A stretch of DNA of 64,000 bases from NCBI GenBank assembly GCA_027563935.2, contig CM050447.1:84987461-85051460 (forward strand), given 5' to 3'. The notes beneath the pieces are model-generated. The model saw nothing but the letters and a program-made list of their open reading frames with translations, did not search any database and was not told where the DNA came from. This DNA is from Costus lasius. Lineage: Eukaryota > Streptophyta > Magnoliopsida > Zingiberales > Costaceae. The translations under genes were made by a program, and so were the position numbers. This document shows positions 14,958-25,812 of this stretch, piece by piece; positions within the stretch are counted from its first letter, which is position 1, and each line of letters begins with the position of its first letter.

Positions 14958-15314
14958 TAAGCACCACTATGCACCATTGCATGATGTATCTAAGATCCCT
15001 CTTCCAATACCACTATGTTTCTCATATGAATGCATATTGAAATGGGCCTTATCTTCATGAGGGATCAAATGTTAAACGAATAACCATTGCCTCTCAATTT
15101 ATTATGCATTTTGACCTATGCCACATGAAAAAGAAAACTTTTAATTTTTTTAAAAAATCGAACTATTAAAAAATATTTTCAATGATTTTTTCAAATAATA
15201 TGCACTTATTTTTGCAACCCTGAAAAATTTAAATACCATTATTTGTTATAAAGCCCACAAACTTAAGGAAATATATACTATCTCTAAGATTACAATAATT
15301 GAATAATTAACCAG
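14958..15314 (+). repeat. Segmental duplicate, right member, part 1
   Basis: Matches 3571-4030. It continues after Copia copy 1 at 24530-24668. The ACCAG at 15310-15314 is the left target-site duplication of that insertion. Confidence 0.75.
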
Positions 15315-17013
15315 TGTTGGGGTATGCCCTTAAGGCTAATGTTTGAGGCCTTGGGATTGTATAAGTATCATGTAATAAACTCTTATGTTTATAAAAGGCA
15401 TGGTTGTTATTCAGGTTGTTACCTTATCTGCTGTAATAAGTGTACTTCTGAATAATGTCTCAAAGCTGTTCAGCTAGGCTAACAGGCTATATGTCCTTAG
15501 TCGAGATATCTTGGTGAACATGAGACAGCCTTGATATGATTGAGACTAATATAAGTGCTAATCTTATAGGATGCTTCGAGCATGGAATAAGATGTAGACT
15601 CATGGGTACATTGGATGTACTGGACAGACCCTACTGGGATATTCCATTGCTTGTCACAATGTGAATGATCCTTGTAAGCAGCAAGTGGCACATGTCCTCT
15701 GACTTGAGATCACTTGTGTTTCTAAATGATGATTGTCATTGTCTTGAGGTAGTTCAATATCATTTGAAATATAATGATTATAGACTATCTTGGATGGTGA
15801 ACTTGAATCAGGTTAGGGCACTAGTGATAGACATAGGATTGCCGTCTCCTTGTTTAAGGAGTGTGGTGTTCTAAGGGCCCCCCTATATGAGATGATTGAG
15901 ATAGTGTATGGCCATACCCAGATGACTATGTGCATCTGATCTAATCATGCTCATCGTATTGGAGTTACAAGCTTGACCCGCTTGTCCAATAAGAACATCC
16001 AGTGGCAAAGGACACATGTATGCCTTGTGAATTGAGTCACACTTGTGCTATGGTTTGGGAGTAGTCTTGGAAGACTCTTTCCTTTATATCGGGAGACAGT
16101 GATGTGTTGCTAGATACCCCTCACTGATCGTGATAACGTAAGTTATCGTTACCGACATTTAGAGGAAACCCTCAGGGTCGCACAATTTGGTGATATGGCT
16201 TACTTGAGTCAGATCGTATGGACTGGATTCTTTGAGTTCAGATTAAAGGGATTTAATCTCTGATTGTAAGTGAGATCTGGTCTGATCATGTTTGATTGAT
16301 TAGGACTTGAGATCGGTAAGCTTCGATCGAGAGAGGTGATGCTAGATCGGAGAGATCAAGGGCATCAGATGATGAATGGTTAGATCATGAGCCTTGGGGG
16401 TTCAATTTGGTCTAGACCAAGTGGCTAGAGCTATTTCGGTTTGGTTTGTTGAACCAAAGCCGATTTGACATTTTGGCTTGAACCGGTTCACAATGGTGAA
16501 CGCATGGTTCAATCCTAAAATGCGTTTGGGTTGAGTTGAGCGCATGGACTTGATGAGCTTCCATTTATGGAAAGTCATCAAGGGCCGGTTTCACTCACTT
16601 CAATGCCAAAAACGCATATGCGTTTGCTCTCTTCTCTTCAACGCATTCGACTTTGGTTGGGTGGTGATCGACGAAGAGAAGGAGAGGTTGAGCAAGAGGA
16701 GCTCTCGGCCAAGAGGTTCATCATCCCCTTCCATTCGACACTTGAAGGCTTGGGTGTCTTGCTAGCACAAGAGACCGCAAGGAGTAAGCATCTTCACCTT
16801 GTGTGTGAACTTGTGGAGGAGATCTACTTTGTTCTCTTTATCCAAGCCGACTTCCAAACATATGGCGTTGGTATGATTTTTATCTCAATCTATTCAATCG
16901 ATTATAGTTGAACATATGGCATGCAAATGATCTTGAACCCTTGCTTCCGCTTGCATATTGTACATTAGCGCCATGCTTAGGGTTTTGCCCCCTTATGATT
17001 AGGGGTTCCTTCA
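15315..17013 (+). repeat. 5' LTR of Copia copy 1
   Basis: TGTTGGGG...TTCA. A conserved TTTATATCGGG (16083-16093), present in all LTRs of this family here, is the best TATA candidate. The last 400 bases are GC-richer and gene-like and end in a GGTATGA word (16870-16876) that could serve as a 5' splice site. Confidence 0.95.
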
Positions 17014-17015
17014 AT

Positions 17016-17027
17016 TGGTATCAGAGC
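17016..17027 (+). other. Primer binding site, tRNA-iMet, copy 1
   Basis: TGGTATCAGAGC, an exact match to the plant initiator-Met complement, 2 bases after the LTR end. Confidence 0.95.
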
Positions 17028-17088
17028 TAGGCTCTATGCATGCTATTATGTTTGCTGATGTGATCCTCATGTTGCGCTTACTTTTACT

Positions 17089-17250
17089 TGAGGCATGCTT
17101 TGCTTACATGAAGTTGCGCTTGTAGCATGCTTTGCTTACATGAAGTTGCGCTTGTATCATGCTTTGCTTACATGAAGTTGCGCTTGTATCATGCTTTGCT
17201 TACATGAAGTTGCGCTTGTATCATGCTTTGCTTATATGAAGTATGCGCTC
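17089..17250 (+). repeat. 32-bp tandem repeat (about 5 units) in the copy 1 leader
   Basis: The unit reads CATGCTTTGCTTACATGAAG then TTGCGCTTGTAT, with AAG anchors at 17111, 17143, 17175, 17207 and 17239, an exact period of 32. Copies 2 and 3 lack it. Confidence 0.95.
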
Positions 17251-17304
17251 CCCCTTGAAGGGGACCCCCTAAAGTTTGCGCTCCCCCTTGAAGGGGACCC
17301 CCTT
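17245..17304 (+). repeat. Two 33-bp units carrying an LTR-end-like palindrome
   Basis: GCTCCCCCTTGAAGGGGACC occurs at about 17247-17266 and 17280-17299, with CCCCTTGAAGGGG as an internal palindrome. The same 20-mer is found, in reverse complement, at the 3' end of the solo LTR at 55395-57076, so LTR-end sequence of another subfamily member has ended up in this leader. Confidence 0.85.
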
Positions 17305-18398
17305 AGATCTAAGGGTTATATGCAAGCATGTTGTTTGTTTGTATGATTGCGCATGTTCTAAGGTTTTTCTAAAACTTACATCTTGCGCGCTTAATTAGAT
17401 CTAAGGTGCCACTACATTAAACCCTTAGATGGGTTGATGGGGTTGAAGTCACCACTAGGTTAGATCCAAGTCTGATCAGACCATCTGACAGCTCAGATGG
17501 GTTAACCTGATAGCACCTATGCGCAAGCACAAGGTGGCTATAGGTTGACTGCATCTAGGGCGTGTAGCGAGGTCTGGTTGAGACACTACTGAACACACTT
17601 GAGTTAGGCCCGGGGTCACACCTGCTTGCCAAAACTCATGGGGGTAGTTCAGCCCTTGGCGCATGCATGGTTGACCATTAGGTCAACTCGGGTCAGTTAG
17701 GACTCGGTGCATGCAAGGGCAAAGGATCTAACTAGATGGATGAGTGGATCCCCATCAATGGACCATTGTAAGGTTGTAGGGCTCATAAGGAAATTAAAAT
17801 TGATGCCATGGGGTTTTCAAAACTTTTAATTTCAAGATGATTGGATCACATGTTGATTGAACCATATGCTTGTTTATTTAGTCTTATGTGGGTTGCCCAA
17901 TTGTGTGCTGTGCTGGGGCCTGCGTGCCTGGACTTAAAAATTGTAAATTAATTTGTGATCTGCGAATCACATTGTACTTAATTTATAATATGTTGTTGAC
18001 CTGCGAGTCAACCTTGTCTAGATAGATCAAATGTACTTTGATTAGACAAGAACAAAGGCACACATCCAAGAGGGGCATTCACCTGGTGGTGCACCTGAGG
18101 TGCTCTTGGCGCTAGGGCACTGGGTTGGACCAGATGAGATGCAATGAAGCTCAAGTGAAGACTTAAGTAATATTAAGGTCTTACTAGGGTTCATGGGCTT
18201 TTACCACATAAGATCATGCTTTCTACTTATTGCTAATAATTAGAATTGCATATTTATGTTTATCTTCTGCTATAGCCATAGGACATGCCTGATAGTAAGA
18301 AGATAAAAGACCGTTAAAATCCAACGCTAACATATCAAGCTCGTAAGCCTTCTGACGCGAAACCTCACCTTTCTGACTATCGTTGGAGCCGTGTTGAA

Positions 18399-18620
18399 CC
18401 CACTCAGTGGGCACGTCCATCTATCTTCAGACGGTGCTGGATTTCACCTGCGTGTTACAGAGTTGGGATTTATCCCCTCTCGTTGCTCAGCATAGCACGT
18501 GGTGGTCCAGGGAGTAGGTCAGGTCAGCTTGACCATGTAGACTACATATGTGGCGCATATGGTAGCACATGGAGGCAGCCATCTCTGGGATCAGAGACTG
18601 TGTTGTACCAACTCAGTTGG
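18399..18620 (+). promoter_or_regulatory. Structured leader with twin near-palindromes, copy 1
   Basis: CCCACTCAGTGGG (18399-18411) and CCAACTCAGTTGG (18608-18620) both follow a GTGTTG word and are themselves diverged repeats. The C-to-A change in one arm is matched by G-to-T in the other. The same pair occurs in copy 2 (28762-28774, 28971-28983) and copy 3 (47175-47187, 47383-47395). GGTCAGCTTGACC at about 18525 adds a third dyad. A role in genomic RNA folding or dimerisation is inference. Confidence 0.6.
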
Positions 18621-18929
18621 CACAGTCTGCTGGATTGCCAAGATGAAGGGGAATCGCACGGGTTGGCGATTGGCTGGGACAGCCTACCAGAAATTAGTGC
18701 TTGTCATCTCTGTGCATCTTATCTCGCTTGAGCGGGACGCGGAGACCAAGTATGAAATCTGGATCCCATCTCACTAAAAGAGTGTTTACTCTTTCGGACT
18801 GTTTACTGGATTTTTCAGTCAGACAAAATAGTGAGAAAAGAATCTTTCTTAAGTCCTGGATTGATTCTGAAACATTGATACTGACCTTGCTGTTCTTGCT
18901 TGTTGTAGATTCCTGCAGCAACGAACACC

Positions 18930-21900
18930 ATGAGCTTCAATGTGCGATCCCTACTGGAAAGGGAGAAGTTTGCTGGGCCGAACTTCTCTGACTGGTTCGG
19001 ACACCTTAAGATTGTTCTTAAGGCAGAGAGGAAACTGTATGTCCTCGAGACGGCGATACCGCCGCAGCCCGCTCCGAACGCCGCAAGGGCGGTTCGGGAT
19101 GCCTACGAAAAGCACGTCAATGATAGCATTGATGTCGCTTGCCTGATGCTAGCGTCTATGACGCCACCGCTGCAGCGTCAGCATGAGGATATGTCGGCTA
19201 TAGAAATTATAGCGAACCTCAAGATGCTGTATGCTGCACAGGCGAGGACTGAGCGCTATAATCTGACGAAGCTCTTCTTTCAGAGCAAACTGGCTGAGGG
19301 GAGCCCAGTGGGAGCTCATGTGCTCAAGATGATTGGGCACAAGGAGGCTCTAGAGAAACTGGGGCATACCGTCAACCAGGAGCTTGCTGTGGACATTATT
19401 CTACAGTCTCTTCCGCCTTCTTTCGATGCGTTCATTATTAACTTTAATATGAACAAGATCGATTGTACGCCGGCAGAGCTGCTGAATATGCTCTTGACCA
19501 CTGAGGAAACTCTGAAGGGTAAGCCTTCAACCTCTGTCTTGATGGTTCCTTCTAGGAACAAGAAGAAGGGGAAGAAGGGCAAGGCCCCTGTCAAGAATTA
19601 CAGCAAGGCCCTGAAACAGAAGGTGAAGCGGTCGAAGGACAACAGGTGTTTCCACTGTGGCCAGCTGGGTCACTGGAAAAAGGACTGTAAAGCGCTCCAA
19701 GGAGATAAGAGGGGAAGCATCGCTTCTGGCTCAGGTATATATGTGACTGAGGTCATGTTATCTTCTTCTATATCATGGGTGTTGGACACTGCATGTGGAG
19801 TTCACATTTGTTCAAATGTGCAGGAACTCAAGAGAAGAAGGCAGGTGGGACAGCATGAGGTAGACCTACGAGTTGGAAACGGGGCACGGGTTGCTGCTGT
19901 TGCTATAGGAGACTATTTCATTTCTTTACCATCTGGCGTTGTATTAGAATTAAACAATTGTTATTTTGTACCGAGTATTACCAAGAATATTATCTCTATT
20001 CCTGCTCTTGTCAGGAAAGAATTTGCCTTTGAATGCAATATTTCAAAGTGTGTTTTATCTCATGATAATATTGTGTATGCAACTGGTTCAATTAACAATG
20101 GGTTATACATGTTGGACATGGAAAATTCTATACAAAACATTGATAATAAGAAAGCCAAGTATGCTGATGACAGCACCTTGTTATGGCATAGTCGTTTAGG
20201 CCATATAAACGAGAAGCGCATTAAGCGGTTGCATGAACATGGACTGCTGGGATCATTCTCCTATGAGGAGATTGATACATGCAAAGCTTGTTTGATGGGT
20301 AAAATGACGAAGTCTCCTTTTCCTCACAAAGGTCAAAGGGCTTCGGGTTTACTTGACCTTATACACAGTGATGTGTGTGGGCCTTTTAGTAAACATGCCA
20401 GAGGTGGCTATCAGTACTTCATTACCTTTACTGATGATTTCAGTAGGTATGGGTATGTCTATTTAATGAGACATAAAAGTGAATCTTTTGACAAGTTCAA
20501 AGAGTTCAAAAATGAAGTACAAAATCAGCTAGGCCGAAATATCAAGGCACTTCGTTCTGATCGAGGTGGTGAATACCTGAGTCATGCATTTACTGACTAT
20601 CTGAAGGAGTGTGGGATTATCTCACAGCTCACTCCGCCAGGAACACCGCAATGGAATGGTGTGTCCGAGAGGAGAAATAGAACGTTACTAGACATGGTTC
20701 GTTCTATGATGAGTCAGGCCACTCTTCCATATTCCTTTTGGGGTTTTGCACTGGAAACAGCTGCAAAGGTACTAAACCGAGTGCCATCCAAGGCAGTTTT
20801 AAAGACGCCATATGAGTTATGGTATGGAAAACAGCCTAGCTTGACATTTATCAGGATCTGGGGTTGCGAGGCTTATGTCAAAAGCTCGCCTCTGGGAAAC
20901 TGGAGAGCAGATCTGAGAAATGTATCTTTGTCGGTTACCCTAAGGAAACTAAGGGTTATTATTTCTACGATCCCAAAGAGAACAAGGTTTTTGTTGCTCG
21001 GACGGCCATATTTCTTGAGAAGGAGTTTCTTCTGCAAGAGGCCAGTGGGAGAGAAATAAAGCTGGATGAGAATTCAGAGGAAGGACAAAGTAGTCAAGCA
21101 GAGTTGGATGTGCCTGAGCTGGTAGATCAGGTTACTGAACAACCTGAGGCTCAGATATCACGGGAACCGCGAAGATCGGGTAGGATCCGTCGACAGCCTG
21201 AGCGCTATGACGGAGTCTACATCATTGATAATGATGAACCCCTAACTTATGCGGATGCGGTCAGTGGACCGGAGTCAGCTAGATGGCTTGAAGCTATGCG
21301 AGCCGAGATGGACTCCATGTCAGATAACCAAGTCTGGGATTTGGTTGATCCGCCTCCGGGAGTAATCCCTATAGGCTGTAAATGGATCTTCAAGAAGAAG
21401 ATTGACATGGACGGTAACGTGGTTACCTATAAAGGCAGGCTAGTTGCGAAAGGTTTCAAACAAATCTACGGGATAGATTATGATGAAACTTTCTCTCCTG
21501 TAGCCATGTTTAAGTCTATTCGGATTCTTTTCGCGATAGCAGCATATTACGACTATGAGATCTGGCAAATGGATGTGAAGACAGCTTTCCTTAATGGAAA
21601 TCTGGATGAGGATGTGTATATGACACAACCGGAAGGTTTCACTAATCCAGCAGATCGTCATAAAATATGCAAGTTAAAGAAGTCCATTTATGGACTTAAA
21701 CAAGCATCAAGAAGCTGGAATATTCGTTTTGATGAATCAATCTCTGAGTTTGGTTTCATCAAGAACGAAGATGACCCGTGTGTATATAAGAGGTTTAGTG
21801 GGAGCGTGATTACATTCCTAATCCTCTACGTCGATGATATCTTAATCATTGGAAATGATATTCCTGAACTGCATGCTGTTAAGGCATGGTTAGGAAAATG

Positions 21901-22810
21901 TTTCCATATGAAAGATCTAGGAGAAGCAGCCTATGTATTAGGTGTCAAGATCTACCGGGATAGATCTAAGAGGCTTCTCGGGCTGTGCCAGAGTACTTAC
22001 ATCGATAAAGTCCTGGAGAGATTCCATTTAGAGAATTCTAAACGTGGATATCTTCCAGTCAGACATGGTCTGAATCTTTCGAAGAGTCAGTGTCCACAAA
22101 CACAGACTGAGAAAGATGAAATGGACAATACGCCTTATGCTTCGGCTATTGGGTCCATTATGTATGCGATGTTGTGTACTCGCCCAGACGTCGCTTACGG
22201 GTTAAGCGTGACCAGTCGATTCCAAAGTAATCCAGGATTGGCGCACTGGATTGCAGTCAAGAACATCTTGAAATATCTGCGGAGGACCAAAGATATGTTC
22301 TTGATATATGGTGGTCAGGAAGAACTCAGTATAGAGGGATATACTGATGCTTCGTTCCAGTCGGACCAGGATGATTTCCGATCGCAATCAGGCTATGTTT
22401 TTAGCTTGAATGGTGGAGCAGTGGTGTGGAAGAGCTTCAAACAGTCAACTGTTGCTGATTCCACAACAGAAGCCGAGTATGTTGCAGCCTCGGAAGCATC
22501 CAAGGAGGCAGTGTGGATTCGTAAGTTCGTGAGAGAACTTGGTGTCGTTCCTTCGAGTGCAGATCCTTTGGTTATCTTCTGTGATAACACTGGTGCTATA
22601 GCACAAGCAAAGGAACCACGGTCGCACCAGAAGTCCAAGCACATACAGAGACGGTTTCACTTGATCCGGGAGATCATTGATCGTGGCGAGATCAAAATAT
22701 GCAAGGTTCATACAGATGACAATCTGGCAGACCCGCTTACCAAGCCTCTGGCGCAGCAGAAGCATGAGAAGCACTGTAATAATATGGGTTTGAGATTTCT
22801 CAACCATTAG
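18930..22810 (+). pseudogene. Copia gag-pol, copy 1, broken by a 1-nt deletion
   Basis: ATG at 18930 opens gag, protease and integrase. The frame is lost at the A run 20880-20883 (four A where copy 2 has five) and runs out at 21059. The rest (reverse transcriptase and RNase H) reads in another frame up to TAG at 22808-22810. Seen motifs: CCHC knuckle CFHCGQLGHWKKDC, protease DTACG, integrase HHCC and D,D-35-E residues in frame 1, and YVDD plus the RNase H TDAS and DNTGAI motifs in frame 2. The break falls just after the integrase core, so capsid and integrase could be made but not reverse transcriptase. Everything else is close to copy 2. A sequencing indel in the A run cannot be excluded. 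Confidence 0.92.
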
Positions 22811-22819
22811 ATTAAGTGC

Positions 22820-22830
22820 AAGTGGGAGAT
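22820..22830 (+). other. Polypurine tract, copy 1
   Basis: AAGTGGGAGAT directly precedes the 3' LTR; it is identical in copies 2 and 3. Confidence 0.85.
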
Positions 22831-24529
22831 TGTTGGGGTATGCCCTTAAGGCTAATGTTTGAGGCCTTGGGATTGTATAAGTATCATGTAATAAACTCTT
22901 ATGTTTATAAAAGGCATGGTTGTTATTCAGGTTGTTACCTTATCTGCTGTAATAAGTGTACTTCTGAATAATGTCTCAAAGCTGTTCAGCTAGGCTAACA
23001 GGCTATATGTCCTTAGTCGAGATATCTTGGTGAACATGAGACAGCCTTGATATGATTGAGACTAATATAAGTGCTAATCTTATAGGATGCTTCGAGCATG
23101 GAATAAGATGTAGACTCATGGGTACATTGGATGTACTGGACAGACCCTACTGGGATATTCCATTGCTTGTCACAATGTGAATGATCCTTGTAAGCAGCAA
23201 GTGGCACATGTCCTCTGACTTGAGATCACTTGTGTTTCTAAATGATGATTGTCATTGTCTTGAGGTAGTTCAATATCATTTGAAATATAATGATTATAGA
23301 CTATCTTGGATGGTGAACTTGAATCAGGTTAGGGCACTAGTGATAGACATAGGATTGCCGTCTCCTTGTTTAAGGAGTGTGGTGTTCTAAGGGCCCCCCT
23401 ATATGAGATGATTGAGATAGTGTATGGCCATACCCAGATGACTATGTGCATCTGATCTAATCATGCTCATCGTATTGGAGTTACAAGCTTGACCCGCTTG
23501 TCCAATAAGAACATCCAGTGGCAAAGGACACATGTATGCCTTGTGAATTGAGTCACACTTGTGCTATGGTTTGGGAGTAGTCTTGGAAGACTCTTTCCTT
23601 TATATCGGGAGACAGTGATGTGTTGCTAGATACCCCTCACTGATCATGATAACGTAAGTTATCGTTACCGACATTTAGAGGAAACCCTCAGGGTCGCACA
23701 ATTTGGTGATATGGCTTACTTGAGTCAGATCGTATGGACTGGATTCTTTGAGTTCAGATTAAAGGGATTTAATCTCTGATTGTAAGTGAGATCTGGTCTG
23801 ATCATGTTTGATTGATTAGGACTTGAGATCGGTAAGCTTCGATCGAGAGAGGTGATGCTAGATCGGAGAGATCAAGGGCATCAGATGATGAATGGTTAGA
23901 TCATGAGCCTTGGGGGTTCAATTTGGTCTAGACCAAGTGGCTAGAGCTATTTCGGTTTGGTTTGTTGAACCAAAGCCGATTTGACATTTTGGCTTGAACC
24001 GGTTCACAATGGTGAACGCATGGTTCAATCCTAAAATGCGTTTGGGTTGAGTTGAGCGCATGGACTTGATGAGCTTCCATTTATGGAAAGTCATCAAGGG
24101 CCGGTTTCACTCACTTCAATGCCAAAAATGCATATGCGTTTGCTCTCTTCTCTTCAACGCATTCGACTTTGGTTGGGTGGTGATCGACGAAGAGAAGGAG
24201 AGGTTGAGCAAGAGGAGCTCTCGGCCAAGAGGTTCATCATCCCCTTCCATTCGACACTTGAAGGCTTGGGTGTCTTGCTAGCACAAGAGACCGCAAGGAG
24301 TAAGCATCTTCACCTTGTGTGTGAACTTGTGGAGGAGATCTACTTTGTTCTCTTTATCCAAGCCGACTTCCAAACATATGGCGTTGGTATGATTTTTATC
24401 TCAATCTATTCAATCGATTATAGTTGAACATATGGCATGCAAATGATCTTGAACCCTTGCTTCCGCTTGCATATTGTACATTAGCGCCATGCTTAGGGTT
24501 TTGCCCCCTTATGATTAGGGGTTCCTTCA
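22831..24529 (+). repeat. 3' LTR of Copia copy 1
   Basis: Same length as the 5' LTR (1699 bp) with two differences seen by eye. It is followed by the target duplication ACCAG. Confidence 0.95.
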
Positions 24530-24737
24530 ACCAGATGATGTATATCGTATAAGGCAAGGAGCATACAAGGAGTTGAACCTTTTCACTACAATAAACAAGC
24601 AACTAAAGAACTCGAGTCTCCAAATCTTTAACTATATGGTTGAAATCCTCATTTCATTTGGCATTTAGGTTGTGTTTAGTAGGAAGGAAAGCAGGAGGGA
24701 ATGGAAGGAAAGCTCTTTTGACGTGTTTAGTATGAAT
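24530..24737. repeat. Segmental duplicate, right member, part 2, plus short unassigned stretch
   Basis: 24530-24668 continues the block interrupted at 15314 and matches 4031-4170. From about 24669 the sequence (GGTTGTGTTTAGTAGGAAGG and repeats of GGAAGGAAAG) diverges. GTGTTTAGTA recurs at about 24724, a hint of a small unidentified insertion. Confidence 0.55.
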
Positions 24738-25812
24738 TGAAAGAACCCCTACAAAGGGGGCGAAACCCTAATAGGCGCATTTTGGAGGATTTGAAGCAGC
24801 GGAGAGGGTTTCTAGATCTATTGCATGCTATATGATCAACATAAAAACATTCTATAGTAAGAATGAGATTCATACCGATGCCATTTCTAGATGGCGACTT
24901 GGAAGCAGAAAGCGATGTGGCTTTCCTCCAGAGGTGACGCACACAAGATGAGTCTTGGCTCCTCCTTGTCGCCCCTTGTGCTAGCAAGGATCGTCCAAGT
25001 ATCCTGATCGAATGAAAGGGATGAGATCTTCTTGGCGATTTCTTCCTTCTCCTTTGCGTTCACCTTCTTCACCACACGAGAGAGAACTTGGGTCGACTCG
25101 TGGAGAGGCGAGGCGAGAAGAGGCGTGAAGAGGAGAAACGTGAGGCGTGGTCACGTTTAGAGAAGTGCTATCTAAAAATAGCATGCCACTTCTCAATATG
25201 CGATCATGGGTTTACCCCAATCGCAAACCTCTTATCTCATGAACCATCCGCTCACTTAATGAGCTGGTTCAATTCGGTTCGGTTCAAGAACCAATCAAGC
25301 CAAGCGATCCAGTCTAGATCATGATTAAACCCTAAGGCTCCAGATCTAACCGTTGATCTCTTGATGCTTCTGATCTCACCGATCTAGCATCCATTCTCTC
25401 GATCGAAGCTTACCGATCTCAAGCCCTAATCAATCAAACATGATCAGACTAGATCTCACTTACAATCAGAGATTAAATCCCTTTAAACTGAACCCAAATA
25501 ATTCAGTCCACACGATCTGACTTAAGTAAGCCATATCATCAAATTGTGCGACCCTGAGGGTTTCCTTTAAATGTCGGTAACGATAACTTACGTTATCACG
25601 ATCAGTGAGGGGTATCTAGCAACACATCACTGTCTCCCGATATAAAGGAAAGAGTCTTCCAAGACTACTCCCAAACCACAGAACAAGTGTGAATCCAATT
25701 CACAAGGCATGCATCTTTCCTTTGCCACTGGATGTTCTTATTGGACAAGCGTGTCAAGCTTGTAACTCCAATATGATGAGCATGATTAGATCAGATGAAC
25801 ATAGTCACCTGG
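24738..25812 (-). mobile_element. Solo LTR of the Copia family, reverse, part 1
   Basis: Reverse complement of the family LTR, 3' end first (GGGGGCGAAACCCTAATAGG). It is interrupted at 25812 by Copia copy 2 and continues at 34876-35478; the joined length is about 1678, a full LTR. No element interior of this orientation is present, so it is solo. The flanks TGAAT (24733-24737) and CGAAG (35479-35483) are not a clear target duplication. Confidence 0.88.

Larger units (their letters stand above)
15315..24529 (+). mobile_element. Copia copy 1, full-length LTR retrotransposon (9215 bp)
   Basis: Both LTRs are 1699 bp (15315-17013 and 22831-24529), start TGTTGGGG and end TTCA, and are flanked by the 5-bp duplication ACCAG (15310-15314 and 24530-24534). 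I count two differences between the LTRs: GATCGTGATAACG against GATCATGATAACG, and AAAACGCATATG against AAAATGCATATG. That makes it the youngest of the three copies. Domain order gag, protease, integrase, reverse transcriptase, RNase H is Ty1/Copia; long LTRs and the motif set suggest the Tork/Angela group. Its coding region carries a 1-nt deletion. Confidence 0.95.

Noticed and set aside
15497..15691. A 64-codon minus-strand frame present in several Copia LTRs (also 23013, 25995, 33377 and, inverted, 35103)
   Set aside because: It persists because the LTRs are young and similar. In the copy 3 LTRs it is frameshifted, and it has no recognisable protein features.
17016..17027. A tRNA-Met-like match as a tRNA gene
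   Set aside because: Only the 12-base complement of the tRNA 3' end is present, directly after an LTR, so it is a primer binding site.
20864..21059. Overlap of two Copia frames in copy 1 as a programmed frameshift
   Set aside because: Copies 2 and 3 are continuous at this place; copy 1 simply lacks one A in a short A run.
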